From: Amycolatopsis sacchari
GTDB lineage: Bacteria; Actinomycetota; Actinomycetes; Mycobacteriales; Pseudonocardiaceae
Assembly: GCF_900114035.1 (NCBI RefSeq)
Contig: NZ_FORP01000003.1
Location: forward strand, 332,799-396,798
Reading direction: 5' to 3'
DNA length: 64,000 nucleotides
Every line of letters begins with the position of its first letter. Position 1 is the stretch's first letter. The position numbers and the translations under genes are program-made. Shown here piece by piece: positions 20,132-29,228 of this stretch. The notes below the pieces were generated by a model. It was not told the origin of the DNA and did no database searches. It was given only the letters and a program-made list of their open reading frames with translations.

Positions 20132-20262
20132 CAATCCACAACCCCTCCCCTCAATCCCCCACCTAATCCACAGAATCCCCAGAGTTATCCACAGCCCTCC
20201 CAGTTCTCCACAGCCCAGGGGCACCAAAGCGAAGTTCTCCACAACCCCCTCCCCCATCCACA
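20132..20262 (+). promoter_or_regulatory. Cluster of six DnaA-box-like nonamers
   Basis: Six nonamers ending in TCCACA, all in the same orientation, start at 20132 (CAATCCACA), 20164 (TAATCCACA), 20185 (TTATCCACA, the canonical E. coli DnaA box), 20204 and 20235 (TTCTCCACA, one base from the actinobacterial TTGTCCACA), and 20254 (CCATCCACA). Spacings are 32, 21, 19, 31 and 19 bp, close to whole helical turns. There is no dnaA or dnaN gene, so this is not the usual oriC context. A titration or reactivation locus, or a DnaA-responsive promoter, are options. DnaA binding is an inference. Confidence 0.45.
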
Positions 20263-20334
20263 GAATCCGATTCTGTTCCCCACCCCGCCCCCACTCCCGG
20301 CATGCTCGAACCATCTCCCCGGAAAGGAAAAGAG

Positions 20335-20573
20335 ATGGCCGAGCTGAACACCCTCCCGATCCGCACCCGCAGCGCCGCACCCCGTGCCGAAGACGCCTTC
20401 CGCACCGAGCTGGCCGAGGCCCGAACCCGGGGCCTCGCCCGCAGACACCTGGCGAAGCTGCGCCACCTCGGCCTGCTCGGCTGCCATTGCGGCGAGCCGC
20501 CCCGCCAGACGACCGTGCACAAACACACCTGCTCGTACGACGACGTGCTCTCCGCCTTGCGCGCCAACGAAAA
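20335..20573 (+). pseudogene. Small Cys/His ORF with good coding character but no stop (possible remnant)
   Basis: ATG 20335 follows a strong purine-rich site (GGAAAGGAAAAGAG). About 80 codons have the very high GC3 of real genes here. The product would begin MAELNTLPIRTRSAAP and contain LRHLGLLGCHCGEPP and VHKHTCSYDDVLSAL, so a CxC and an HxHxC that could bind metal. The frame then passes through a terminator-like hairpin and runs antisense to nuoN until 22266, which cannot be natural coding. I read it as a gene whose 3' end was lost, or a very small gene with a missed stop. No family recognised. Confidence 0.35.
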
Positions 20574-20609
20574 CGGGGCGCCCGGGCCTCACCGGCCCCA
20601 GACGCCCCG
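20574..20609. terminator. Bidirectional hairpin at the end of nuoN
   Basis: CGGGGCG (20574-20580) pairs with CGCCCCG (20603-20609) and the inner GGGCC (20584-20588) with GGCCC (20594-20598), loop TCACC. It lies 17 bp past the nuoN stop and just after the small + strand ORF, where convergent transcripts would end. There is no long U tract, as is common in high-GC actinobacteria. Confidence 0.6.
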
Positions 20610-20625
20610 TGCTTCGCCTACCGCG

Positions 20626-22188
20626 TCAGAAAGCGAACGTGCCGGCCCCCGCCCAGCCGAGCGCGAACGAAGGCGCCACGCCGAGCAGCAGCGTGACGAT
20701 CACCCCGAGCGTGATCGCGGCGGTGGTGAACGCCCCCGGCACGCTGACGGTCGGCCCCTCGGGCGCGGGCTGCGAGAAGTACATCAGCACCACCACCCGC
20801 AGGTAGAAGAACGCCGCGACGGCGCTGAACACCAGCGCGATCACCACCAGCGGCGCCATCCCGTCCCGCAGCGCGGCCGAGAACACGACGAACTTCCCGA
20901 CGAACCCACTCGTCAGCGGGATTCCGGCGAGTGCCAGGAGCAGGAACGTGAACACGCCGGCGAGCACCGGCGAACGTTTCGCCAGCCCTGCCCAGGCGGA
21001 CAGATGCGTCGCCTCGCCGGAGGAGTCGCGCACCAGCGACACGACCCCGAAGGCGGCGAGCGTCGTGAAGCCGTAGGCCAGCAGGTAGAACAGCGTGCCC
21101 GACAGCCCCTGGTCGGTCATCGCGAGCGTGCCCACCAGCAGGAACCCGGCATGGGCGATGGACGAGTACGCGATCATGCGCTTCACGTCCGTCTGCGTCA
21201 GGCCGAGGACCGCGCCGATCACCATCGACACGATCGCGACCGCCCACAGCACGCCACGCCATTCCCAGCTCGTCGACTCGAACCCGACGGTCAGCACCCG
21301 CAGGATCCCGCCGAACGCGGCGACCTTGGTGCACGCGGCCATGAACGCGGTCACCGGGGTCGGCGCGCCCTGGTAGACGTCCGGCGTCCAGGTGTGGAAC
21401 GGCCCGACCGACCCCTTGAACAGCAGGCCCACCACGAGCAGGCCCATACCGGCGAACAACATCATGTCCGACCGGTCGGAGCCGGCGGCGGCGTGCGCGA
21501 TGTCGGCGAGCTTCACCGAGTTCGCGTAGCCGTAGAGGAGCGCGAGGCCGTACAGGAAGAAGGCCGACGAGAAGGCACCGAGCAGGAAGTACTTGACCGC
21601 CGATTCCTGGGAGAGGAGACGGCGACGGCGGGCGAGCCCGCACATCAGGTACAGCGGCAGGCTCAGCACCTCGAGCGCGATGAACATCGTCAGCAGGTCG
21701 TTGGCCGCGCAGAAGGTCATCATGCCGCCGAGCGCGAACAGCGTCAGCGGGAAGACCTCGGTCTGCATCCCGGTGGAACCCACCTGGGCCCGGTCCTGGA
21801 ACGTGCCGGGCCGGATGGCCGCCTGGGCGACGAACGCGCCCCCCGGCTCGACCGACCGGTCGGCGATCAACAGCACCGCGCCGAGTGCCAGTGCGAGCAG
21901 CGTGCCCCACAGGAACAGGGCGGGCTTGTCCACCGAGACCGCTCCGGCGAGGGTGGTCAGCCCTGCCACCGGCGAGCCGCTGACGTAGACGGCCAGCGAG
22001 ACACCGGCCGCGACCAGCGCGGTCAGGCACAACACGACCTGTCCCGGCCAGCGCATGTGCCGCGGCAGGAACGCCTCGAACAGCACACTGACGCAGCCCG
22101 CCGCGAGGATGATCAGCACCGGCAGGATCGCCGCGTACTCGATCTGCGGCGTCGCGATCTGCCCTTGCTGGGCCAGCACGTGGATCAC
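20626..22188 (-). CDS. nuoN: NADH-quinone oxidoreductase subunit N
   Basis: 520 residues, an antiporter-like membrane subunit with about 14 helices. Key features are the TM5 glutamate in MFIALEVLSLPLYLMCG, the TM7 lysine in LLVVGLLFKGSVGPFHTWTP and the lysine in LGLTQTDVKRMIAYSSIAHAG. It forms one proton-pumping unit of complex I next to NuoK/NuoM. GTG at 22188 is 2 bp past the nuoM stop with AAGGAGGG in the end of nuoM. Last gene of the nuo operon. Confidence 0.95.
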   Translation of the reverse strand: MIHVLAQQGQIATPQIEYAAILPVLIILAAGCVSVLFEAFLPRHMRWPGQVVLCLTALVAAGVSLAVYVSGSPVAGLTTLAGAVSVDKPALFLWGTLLALALGAVLLIADRSVEPGGAFVAQAAIRPGTFQDRAQVGSTGMQTEVFPLTLFALGGMMTFCAANDLLTMFIALEVLSLPLYLMCGLARRRRLLSQESAVKYFLLGAFSSAFFLYGLALLYGYANSVKLADIAHAAAGSDRSDMMLFAGMGLLVVGLLFKGSVGPFHTWTPDVYQGAPTPVTAFMAACTKVAAFGGILRVLTVGFESTSWEWRGVLWAVAIVSMVIGAVLGLTQTDVKRMIAYSSIAHAGFLLVGTLAMTDQGLSGTLFYLLAYGFTTLAAFGVVSLVRDSSGEATHLSAWAGLAKRSPVLAGVFTFLLLALAGIPLTSGFVGKFVVFSAALRDGMAPLVVIALVFSAVAAFFYLRVVVLMYFSQPAPEGPTVSVPGAFTTAAITLGVIVTLLLGVAPSFALGWAGAGTFAF

Positions 22189-22190
22189 TT

Positions 22191-23741
22191 TCAGTGCCCT
22201 CCTTGCACGGCCGAAAGCGTGGCCTGCACCGACGGTCCCACCGTGTCGAGCACGGGTTTCGGGTAGAAGCCGAGTCCGATGATCAGCACGACCAGGGGAA
22301 CCAGGATCGCGAGCTCCTTGCCGCCGAGATCCCGGATGCTCTTCCTGGCGCCGAGTTCGGGCGCGATGGCGGTTCCCGGCCCGCCACCCGCACCGACCAG
22401 CGCGTCGCCCCGGACGGGGCCGGTCATGATGCGCTGGTAGAGCCACAGCACGTAAGCGGCGGCGAGCACCATGCCGACGGTCGCGAGGATCGCGTACACC
22501 GGCTGGGTTTCGAACGAGCCCAGCAGCACCAGGAACTCACTGACGAAGGAGTTGGTACCCGGCAAGGACAAAGTGGACAGACCCGCGATGAGCAGCATCC
22601 CGCCCAGCAGAGGAGTCACCTTGTACATCCCGCCGTAGTCCGAGATCCGGGTCGAGCCGCCGCGCGCGATGACCAGGCCCAGCACGACGATGAGCATGCC
22701 CGTCGCCAGGCTGTGGTTGAGCATGTAGGTCACCGAGCCGACGGTCGCCTGCTGGGTGAAGGCGAAGATGCCCAGCGCGATGAACCCGAAGTGCGCGATC
22801 GACACGTAGGCCACGAAGCGCTTCATGTCCTGCTGCCCCGCGGCGAGGATCGAGCCGTAGAGCACGCCGATCACCGCCAGGATCAGCACGAGCGGCGCGA
22901 GGGTCTTGCTGGCCTCGGGGAACATCGGCAGGTTGTAGCGCAGCAGACCGAACGTGCCGACCTTGTCCAGCACGCCGACGATCAGCACCGCGACGCCGAT
23001 GGGCGCCTCGCCCGCCGCGTCGGGCAGCCAGGTGTGGAACGGCACGAGCGGCGCCTTGATCGCGAACGCCAGGAAGAAACCGAGGAACAGCCAGATCTGC
23101 GTGCTCGTCGGGGCGTCCCTGACGACCGTGACCAGGGTGGCCCAGTCGAACGTGCCCTTGCCCAGCTTGTCCGCGGCGAGCGAGTACGCGCCGATCGCCG
23201 AGGCCAGCATGATCAGCCCGCCGAGGAAGGAGTACAGGAAGAACTTGACCGCCGCGTACTGCCGGTTCGCGCCGCCGTAGCCGCCGATGAGGAAGTACAT
23301 CGGGATCAGCATGATCTCGAACAGCACGTAGAACAGGAACACGTCGGTGGCGGCGAACACCGCGATCGTCAGCGCCTGCTGGACGAGGATCAGCGCGAGG
23401 TACCCGCCCGCGCTGCGCCCCTCGGGCAGCTTGTCCGCGGTGCCCAGCGCGCCGATCACGATCGGCACCAGGAACGTGATCACCGCGATCATGATGAGCG
23501 CGATGCCGTCGACGCCGAACGCGATGTGGATGCCGAAGGTCGGGATCCAGTCCATCGACGTGGTCTGCTGCAGGCGGTCACCGCTGGGGTGGTAGGTCGC
23601 CCACATCGGGATCATCAGCAGGAACTCGACGATCGAGAACGCCAGCGCCACCGTCACGGCCAGCCGGTCGTTCCTGCGCAGCCCGCACAGGACGAGCGCG
23701 CCGACCAGCGGCAACAGGATGAGGGCCAGTACCCAGGTCAT
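22191..23741 (-). CDS. nuoM: NADH-quinone oxidoreductase subunit M
   Basis: 516 residues, antiporter-like proton pump subunit. Diagnostic segments are [20 protein letters not shown] (TM5 Glu), [20 protein letters not shown] (TM7 Lys) and [21 protein letters not shown]. The ATG overlaps the nuoL stop (ATGA). A Gly/Ala-rich loop near residue 450 ([14 protein letters not shown]) is an actinobacterial insertion of no obvious function. Confidence 0.95.
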   Translation of the reverse strand: MTWVLALILLPLVGALVLCGLRRNDRLAVTVALAFSIVEFLLMIPMWATYHPSGDRLQQTTSMDWIPTFGIHIAFGVDGIALIMIAVITFLVPIVIGALGTADKLPEGRSAGGYLALILVQQALTIAVFAATDVFLFYVLFEIMLIPMYFLIGGYGGANRQYAAVKFFLYSFLGGLIMLASAIGAYSLAADKLGKGTFDWATLVTVVRDAPTSTQIWLFLGFFLAFAIKAPLVPFHTWLPDAAGEAPIGVAVLIVGVLDKVGTFGLLRYNLPMFPEASKTLAPLVLILAVIGVLYGSILAAGQQDMKRFVAYVSIAHFGFIALGIFAFTQQATVGSVTYMLNHSLATGMLIVVLGLVIARGGSTRISDYGGMYKVTPLLGGMLLIAGLSTLSLPGTNSFVSEFLVLLGSFETQPVYAILATVGMVLAAAYVLWLYQRIMTGPVRGDALVGAGGGPGTAIAPELGARKSIRDLGGKELAILVPLVVLIIGLGFYPKPVLDTVGPSVQATLSAVQGGH

Positions 23742-25633
23742 GAGAACCTCACCAACAGCAGAGCCGCGACCAGTACGAACGAACCGGCCAGCATGGACAG
23801 GGCGTACGAGCGGACGAACCCGGTCTGCAGGCGCCGCAGCCGCCCGGAGCCGCCACCGAGCGCGGCGGCGAGACCGTTGACGGCGCCGTCGACGCCCCGG
23901 CTGTCCAGGTACACCGAGAACCGGGTGAGCCACATGCCCGGAGTGGCGACCAGCGCCTCGTTCAGCGCGTTGCCGTAGAGGTCCTTCCTGGCCGCCCGGA
24001 CCAGGCCGGACACGTTCTGCGGCCGCTCGACCGGGGTGTCCCGGCGCCCGACCACCAGCCACGCCACGAGCACGCCCAGTGCGGAGAGGAGGACCGTCAA
24101 CCACGGGATCAACGAGTGCGGGATCGCCGTGTGCTCGGCCTCGCCGAGTTCACCCAGCGCCGGTTCGAGCCAGTCGGACAACCGGGAACCCAGGGAAAGG
24201 AACGCGCCGGCGCCGACGGAACCGATCGCCAGGATGATCATCGGCACGGTCATCACCTTCGGCGACTCGTGCGGGTGGAACTCGCGGCCGTCGCTGCTCT
24301 TGAGTTCCTTCCAGCGTTCCTTGCCGAAGAAGGTCATCAGCACCAGGCGCGTCATGTAGAAGGCGGTGAGCGCGGCGCCGAGCATCGCGGCGAGGCCGAA
24401 CACCCAGCCGCGCCAGCCCTCCTGGCCGAACGCCGCCTCGATGATCGCGTCCTTGGAGAAGTAGCCCGACAGGAAGGGGAACCCGATGAGTGCGAGGTAA
24501 CCGAGGCCGAACGTCACGAAGGTGATCGGCATCCGCTTGTACAGCCCGCCGAACTTGCGCATGTCGACCTCGTCGTTCATGCCGTGCATGACCGAACCGG
24601 CACCGAGGAACAGCCCGGCCTTGAAGAAGCCGTGCGTCAGCAGGTGCATGATGCCCAGCGCGTAGCCGAACGGCCCGAGCCCGACGGCGAGCATCATGTA
24701 GCCGATCTGGCTCACCGTCGAATAGGCGAGCACCTTCTTGATGTCGTCGTAGGCGCAGCCGATGATGCACCCGATCAGCAGCGTGACCGCGCCGACGAGG
24801 GTGACGATGAGCCGTCCGCTCTCGGTCTCGTTGTAGATCGGGTTGGCGCGGGCGACCAGGTACACCCCCGCGGTGACCATCGTCGCGGCGTGGATCAGCG
24901 CCGACACCGGGGTCGGGCCCTCCATGGCGTCGGGCAACCAGGCCTGCAGCGGGAACTGACCGGACTTGCCGCACGCACCCAGCAGCAGCAGGATCGCGAT
25001 CGCGGTGATCACGCCGGCTGGTGCGTCGCCGATGCGGTCGAACACGCCCGCGTAGCTGACCGTCCCGAGGTACTTGTACATCAGGAAGATCGCCAACGCG
25101 AGGCCGACGTCACCGACGCGGTTCATCAGGAAGGCCTTCTTCGCGGCGGTCGCCGCCGACGGCCGGTCCGTGTACCACCCGATGAGCAGGTACGACGCCA
25201 GACCGACACCCTCCCAGCCGAGGTACAGGGTGATGAAGTTGTTGCCCAGCACCAGAACCAGCATCGAGGCGACGAACAGGTTGAGGTACCCGAAGAACTT
25301 CCGCCGGTTCGCGTCGTCCGCCATGTAACCGATGGAGTAGATGTGGATCAGCGAACCCACACCGGTGATCAGCAGGACGAAGACGAGGGACAGCGCGTCG
25401 ATGCGGAACCCGAAGTCGACCGTGAGGTTGCCGACCGGGAACCACGAGTAGAACGTCGTGTCGGTGGGGTGACCGTCGCTGCCGAAGAACAACGCCAGCC
25501 CGTACGCGAACGACGCGATGACCGTGACACAGCCGAGCAGGTGCCCCCACGCGTCCGTGCGCCGCCCCCCGGCCAGCAGGATCAACGCACCCAGAGCCGG
25601 GAACGCGACCAGCAGCCACGATGATGCGATCAC
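23738..25633 (-). CDS. nuoL: NADH-quinone oxidoreductase subunit L
   Basis: 631 residues, the distal antiporter-like subunit with the long C-terminal lateral helix. Landmarks are [20 protein letters not shown] (TM5 Glu), [20 protein letters not shown] (TM7 Lys), [20 protein letters not shown] and [25 protein letters not shown] start 25633; 21 bp separate it from nuoK, the largest gap in the operon except upstream of nuoA. Normal length for the family. Confidence 0.95.
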   Translation of the reverse strand: MIASSWLLVAFPALGALILLAGGRRTDAWGHLLGCVTVIASFAYGLALFFGSDGHPTDTTFYSWFPVGNLTVDFGFRIDALSLVFVLLITGVGSLIHIYSIGYMADDANRRKFFGYLNLFVASMLVLVLGNNFITLYLGWEGVGLASYLLIGWYTDRPSAATAAKKAFLMNRVGDVGLALAIFLMYKYLGTVSYAGVFDRIGDAPAGVITAIAILLLLGACGKSGQFPLQAWLPDAMEGPTPVSALIHAATMVTAGVYLVARANPIYNETESGRLIVTLVGAVTLLIGCIIGCAYDDIKKVLAYSTVSQIGYMMLAVGLGPFGYALGIMHLLTHGFFKAGLFLGAGSVMHGMNDEVDMRKFGGLYKRMPITFVTFGLGYLALIGFPFLSGYFSKDAIIEAAFGQEGWRGWVFGLAAMLGAALTAFYMTRLVLMTFFGKERWKELKSSDGREFHPHESPKVMTVPMIILAIGSVGAGAFLSLGSRLSDWLEPALGELGEAEHTAIPHSLIPWLTVLLSALGVLVAWLVVGRRDTPVERPQNVSGLVRAARKDLYGNALNEALVATPGMWLTRFSVYLDSRGVDGAVNGLAAALGGGSGRLRRLQTGFVRSYALSMLAGSFVLVAALLLVRFS

Positions 25634-25654
25634 TGTGCAGCTCTCCTAGTGCCT

Positions 25655-25954
25655 CTAGTACTTCAGCAGGTTCGTGTCGTCGACGGAGGCCGAGCGGCGG
25701 GTGCGGAAGATGGCCATGATGATCGCCAGCCCGACCACGACCTCCGCGGCGGCGACGACCATCACGAAGAACGCCATCACCTGTCCGTCGAGGCTGCCGT
25801 TGATGCGGGAGAACGTGACCAGCGACAGGTTCACCGCGTTGAGCATCAGCTCGATGCACATGAACACGACGATCGCGTTGCGCCGCACCAGCACGCCCAC
25901 CGCACCGATGGAGAACAGCAGCGCGGACAGCAGCAGGTAGTAGGTGGGAGTCAC
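25655..25954 (-). CDS. nuoK: NADH-quinone oxidoreductase subunit K
   Basis: 99 residues, three membrane helices. [20 protein letters not shown] carries the conserved TM2 glutamate and [20 protein letters not shown] the TM3 glutamate, both part of the central polar axis of complex I. GTG start overlaps the nuoJ stop (GTGA). Confidence 0.95.
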   Translation of the reverse strand: MTPTYYLLLSALLFSIGAVGVLVRRNAIVVFMCIELMLNAVNLSLVTFSRINGSLDGQVMAFFVMVVAAAEVVVGLAIIMAIFRTRRSASVDDTNLLKY

Positions 25955-26892
25955 TTCTTCTCCTCCGAACCGGTCAGCGCGGGCGCTTCCTCGCGCGCAT
26001 CCGACCCGGCGGCACCCGCCGCACCGGCGCCCGCCTCCGCCGAACCCGCGCCCGGACCGGAGCCGGAGCCGGGATCGCCGTGCGTGCCCGCGGTCGAGCC
26101 GGTCAGCGCGTGGGCGTCCGGGTGCGGCTCCTTGCCCTCGACGCGCTTGCGTTCGGCTTCGAGCTGCGCGGTGGGGGTGGACTCGATGATCGCGGACAGG
26201 GACTCCTGCGCCACCGTGCCGTCCGGCAGCAGCGCCGGGGTCATGACCGAGTGCGAGGTCGCGAAGACACCGGGGCCGGGCTTCGGCGAGATGCGCTCGT
26301 ACTCGCCGCGGAACCGGGCCTCCACGAGTTCCTTCTGCGTGCGACGGCTGCGCTTCTCGTGGAACGCCAGCACCATCGCGCCGAGCGCGGCGGTGATGAG
26401 CAGAGCCGACGTCAGCTCGAACGGGAACAGGTAGTCGGTGAAGATCATCCGGCCGAGCCCGCCGGGTGTGCCGTTGGGCGCGGGTGCCGGGGTCACGTTC
26501 GCCAGCGCGTTGATCAGGCCCGTGACGATCAGCCCGGCGATCCCGATACCGAGGATGCCCGCCCACAGCCGTTGTCCCCGCAAGACCTCGACCACGGAGT
26601 CGGAACTCTCGCGGCCGACGAGCATCAGCACGAACAGGAACAGCATCATGATCGCGCCGGTGTAGACGATGATCTGGGTGAAGCCCAGGAACGGCGCCTG
26701 CTGCACGAGGTACAGCACGCCGAGCGAGAACATCGTCATCGCGAGGAACAGTGCGGAGTGGACGGCGCTGCGCGCGAAGATCAGCCCCAGCGCCCCGAGC
26801 AAGGCGATCGGCCCGAGGATCCAGAACGCGACGGCCTCGCCGGTGGACGTGCTCTGGTCGACCGCCTGCGCCAGCACCAGTGAACTCAGCAT
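25951..26892 (-). CDS. nuoJ: NADH-quinone oxidoreductase subunit J with long C-terminal tail
   Basis: 313 residues. The first 180 are the five-helix NuoJ core, with [20 protein letters not shown] holding the pi-bulge helix (TM3). The remaining 130 residues are a hydrophilic tail rich in Gly, Ala, Glu and Ser ([20 protein letters not shown]), about double the length of enterobacterial NuoJ and probably disordered in the cytoplasm. ATG 26892; the stop codon of the upstream repeat ORF (26886) lies inside its first codons. Confidence 0.93.
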   Translation of the reverse strand: MLSSLVLAQAVDQSTSTGEAVAFWILGPIALLGALGLIFARSAVHSALFLAMTMFSLGVLYLVQQAPFLGFTQIIVYTGAIMMLFLFVLMLVGRESSDSVVEVLRGQRLWAGILGIGIAGLIVTGLINALANVTPAPAPNGTPGGLGRMIFTDYLFPFELTSALLITAALGAMVLAFHEKRSRRTQKELVEARFRGEYERISPKPGPGVFATSHSVMTPALLPDGTVAQESLSAIIESTPTAQLEAERKRVEGKEPHPDAHALTGSTAGTHGDPGSGSGPGAGSAEAGAGAAGAAGSDAREEAPALTGSEEKK

Positions 26893-27362
26893 GCCGCCGC
26901 CTCCTCCTGCGAGATAGCCCTGCGCGAGGCCGCCCGGGCGGAAACCACCGAGCGCGAGACCGCCTCACCAGCGGGCACCAAGGGCGAGGCCGCCCCCGCC
27001 GGAACCGCCGCACGCGAGGCCGCCCTGGCCGGGACCACCGCGCGCGAGGCCACCGCACGAGAGGCCACCCCACCCGGAGCGACCGAGCACGAGGCCGCCC
27101 TGGCCAGAACCGCCGAACGCAAGACCGCCCCACCCGGAGCCACCGAGCGCGAGGGCGCCGTAGCCGGGACCACCGCACGCGAGACCGCCCTGGCCGGAAC
27201 CACCGCACGCACGACCGCCGCCTGCGAGGCCAACCCGGCCGAAACCACCGAGCGCGAGGCCGCCCCGGCCGAAACCACCAAGCGCGACGCCGCCTCACCG
27301 GAGCTGGCGGCCCGCGCCGGGACCCTCCGCGACACCGCGGCGGCCGGAACCGAGCCGGTCAT
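26886..27362 (-). CDS. Repeat-built hypothetical protein embedded between nuoI and nuoJ
   Basis: 158 residues, not recognised. ATG 27362 forms an ATGA overlap with the nuoI stop, and the TGA at 26886 lies 7 bp inside nuoJ, so it is perfectly placed to be translated in the operon. The product, starting [20 protein letters not shown], is built of about fourteen degenerate 10-residue units around [10 protein letters not shown], with almost no acidic residues and no membrane helix or catalytic motif. The 30-bp DNA repeat leaves the opposite strand open too (26884-27368), but there it lacks any ATG, GTG or TTG start. Standard nuo operons have nuoJ directly after nuoI. Either a new accessory peptide or a repeat expansion kept in frame. 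Confidence 0.45.
   Translation of the reverse strand: MTGSVPAAAVSRRVPARAASSGEAASRLVVSAGAASRSVVSAGLASQAAVVRAVVPARAVSRAVVPATAPSRSVAPGGAVLRSAVLARAASCSVAPGGVASRAVASRAVVPARAASRAAVPAGAASPLVPAGEAVSRSVVSARAASRRAISQEEAAAC
26905..27330. repeat. Degenerate 30-bp tandem repeat inside nuo operon
   Basis: Around fourteen imperfect 30-bp units, best preserved at 27241-27270 and 27271-27300 (GAAACCACCGAGCGCGAGGC, then CGCCCCGGCC). The period is a multiple of three, so reading frames are kept open on both strands. No unique spacers, so not CRISPR. Confidence 0.75.
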
Positions 27363-27925
27363 GAGATGACCTCCTCGCGGGCCGTTTCCACCGTCTCGCC
27401 CGAGGGGACGCCGCGGCCGCGGGCCAGCTCCGGGCCGTTGACGTAGTAGTCCTGCTCGTCGTCGCCGAGGCGCATCGGGTGGGGCGGCTGCTCCATGCCC
27501 GGCAGCAGCGGCGCCAGCAGATCCTCCTTGGTGTAGATCAGCCGCTGGCGGTCGTCGTCGGCGAGCTCGTAGAAGTTGATCATCGTCAGGGAGCGCGTCG
27601 GGCAGGCCTCGATGCACAGGCCGCAGCCGATGCACCTGAGGTAGTTGATCTGGTAGTCCTTGCCGTACCGCTCACCGGGCGAGTACCGCGCGTCCTCGGT
27701 GTTGTCGCCGCCCTCGACGAAGATCGCGTCCGCCGGGCACGCCCACGCGCACAGCTCGCAGCCGACGCACTTCTCCAGCCCGTCCGGGTGCCGGTTGAGC
27801 TGGTGCCGCCCGTGGTACCGCGGCGCGGCCGGCGCACCGGCCTCCGGGTACTCCTCCGTCGCCACCTTCTTGAACATCATCCCGAAGGTGACGCCAAAGC
27901 CCTTGATCGGATCAAACAGTCCCAT
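27359..27925 (-). CDS. nuoI: NADH-quinone oxidoreductase subunit I
   Basis: 188 residues. Two ferredoxin-type clusters, [12 protein letters not shown] (about 53-64) and [12 protein letters not shown] (about 97-108), bind the N6a and N6b [4Fe-4S] centres that pass electrons from NuoG to NuoB. The N-terminus ([20 protein letters not shown]) is the amphipathic membrane-surface helix. The start lies 14 bp inside nuoH. Confidence 0.95.
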   Translation of the reverse strand: MGLFDPIKGFGVTFGMMFKKVATEEYPEAGAPAAPRYHGRHQLNRHPDGLEKCVGCELCAWACPADAIFVEGGDNTEDARYSPGERYGKDYQINYLRCIGCGLCIEACPTRSLTMINFYELADDDRQRLIYTKEDLLAPLLPGMEQPPHPMRLGDDEQDYYVNGPELARGRGVPSGETVETAREEVIS

Positions 27926-29228
27926 CGGAACTCCCCACCTGCGCCGGTTCCCCGGCCTCCACAGCCGGACGGCGCCTCGTCTTCGACCGGTCCGGCACCT
28001 GCGGCACCTTCAGGTCCAGCGGCGGCAGCGGATAACCGCCGCCCGTGATCGGCACGCGGTCGTCGTCCGCCGGCGGGCGGCGGTCCGGCATCAGGAACGC
28101 GATCGCGATCGCGACGACGGCCACGACCACCACGCCGATCACGATCTGCGACGTCGTCAGCCCGCCGTTGTTGCGGATCGCCCTGATCGCGGTCACGACC
28201 ACGATCCACAGCAGGTTCGCCGGGACCAGCACCTTCCAGCCCAGCTTCATGAACTGGTCGTAGCGGAACCGCGGCAGCGTGCCGCGCAGCCAGATGAAGC
28301 CGAACAGCAGCGCGAACAGCTTGATCCCGAACCAGATCAGCGGCAGCCAGCCCCGGTTCAGCGGCGAGTCGAGCCCGACGAACGGGAACATCCAGCCGCC
28401 GAGGAACAACGTCGTCGCGAACGCCGAGACGATCACCATGTTCACGTACTCGGCGAGGAAGAACATCGCGAACTTCATCGACGAGTACTCCGTGTGGAAC
28501 CCGCCGACCAGCTCCGACTCCGCCTCCGGCAGGTCGAACGGCGCCCGGTTCGTCTCGCCGACCATCGAGATCAGGTAGATCACGAAACTCGGCAGCAGCA
28601 GGTAGAAGTACCACCCGCCGGCCTGGGCGTGCACGATGTCGCCGGTGGACATCGACTGCGCGTAGAGCACCACGGCCACGATGGACAGGCCCATCGCGAT
28701 CTCGTACGAGATCACCTGCGCCGCCGACCGCAGCCCGCCGAGCAGCGGGTACGGCGAGCCCGACGACCAGCCGGCGAGCACGATGCCGTACACGCCGACC
28801 GACGAGCAGGCCAGGATCACGAGCACCCCGACCGGCAGGTCGACCAGCTGCAGCACGGTCTGCTCACCGAAGATCGACACCTGCGGCCCGAACGGCACCG
28901 CCGACAACGCGATCAACGACGGGACCACCGCGATCACCGGCGCCAGGAAGTACACCTTCCGGTCGGCGGTGTCGGGGATGACCTGCTCCTTGAACGGGAG
29001 CTTCAGCGCGTCCGCCAGCGACTGCAGGTACCCGCCCGGCCCGACGCGGTTCGGTCCCGGCCGGTTCTGCATCCGGCCGACCGCCTTGCGCTCCCACACG
29101 ATCAGGAAGATCGTCATGATCGGCCCGATCAGCAGGATCACGACGGCCTTGATGAGGATGAGCCACCACGGGTCGTCCGCGAGCAGCTCCGCCCTGGTCA
29201 TCGGTTCCTGCATGAGGTACGGGTTCAT
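27912..29228 (-). CDS. nuoH: NADH-quinone oxidoreductase subunit H
   Basis: 438 residues, eight helices. It forms the quinone tunnel with NuoB and NuoD. The loop [20 protein letters not shown] followed by [12 protein letters not shown] is the strongly conserved quinone-channel acidic loop, and [20 protein letters not shown] the first cytoplasmic loop. About 60 extra C-terminal residues ([20 protein letters not shown]) form a polar tail typical of actinobacteria. ATGA overlap with nuoG. Confidence 0.95.
   Translation of the reverse strand: MNPYLMQEPMTRAELLADDPWWLILIKAVVILLIGPIMTIFLIVWERKAVGRMQNRPGPNRVGPGGYLQSLADALKLPFKEQVIPDTADRKVYFLAPVIAVVPSLIALSAVPFGPQVSIFGEQTVLQLVDLPVGVLVILACSSVGVYGIVLAGWSSGSPYPLLGGLRSAAQVISYEIAMGLSIVAVVLYAQSMSTGDIVHAQAGGWYFYLLLPSFVIYLISMVGETNRAPFDLPEAESELVGGFHTEYSSMKFAMFFLAEYVNMVIVSAFATTLFLGGWMFPFVGLDSPLNRGWLPLIWFGIKLFALLFGFIWLRGTLPRFRYDQFMKLGWKVLVPANLLWIVVVTAIRAIRNNGGLTTSQIVIGVVVVAVVAIAIAFLMPDRRPPADDDRVPITGGGYPLPPLDLKVPQVPDRSKTRRRPAVEAGEPAQVGSSDGTV

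Larger units (their letters stand above)
19780..20300. other. 520-bp strongly C-skewed intergenic tract
   Basis: The + strand here is dominated by C and short A/T interruptions and is nearly free of G, quite unlike the balanced G/C of the rest of the window. No credible gene is seen. It contains the 8-copy GCACCCC array and, at its right end, a TCCACA-rich segment. Such strand asymmetry can form R-loops or secondary structure, and the tract separates the transporter from the nuo region. Confidence 0.6.

Noticed and set aside
20132..20262. Chromosomal origin oriC
   Set aside because: No dnaA, dnaN or AT-rich unwinding element nearby; the DnaA-box-like cluster is reported only as a possible regulatory or titration site.
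20302..22266. A 654-codon open frame on the + strand through nuoN
   Set aside because: Beyond about 20575 it is antisense to the clear nuoN gene and its peptide is Arg/Glu/His/Gln-rich non-protein-like sequence. Only the first 80 codons look real.
26905..27330. CRISPR array
   Set aside because: The 30-bp units are contiguous and degenerate, with no unique spacers and no cas genes.
26884..27368. + strand frame through the nuo repeat ([10 protein letters not shown] units)
   Set aside because: High GC3, but no ATG, GTG or TTG start near its beginning, and it is antisense to the operon.
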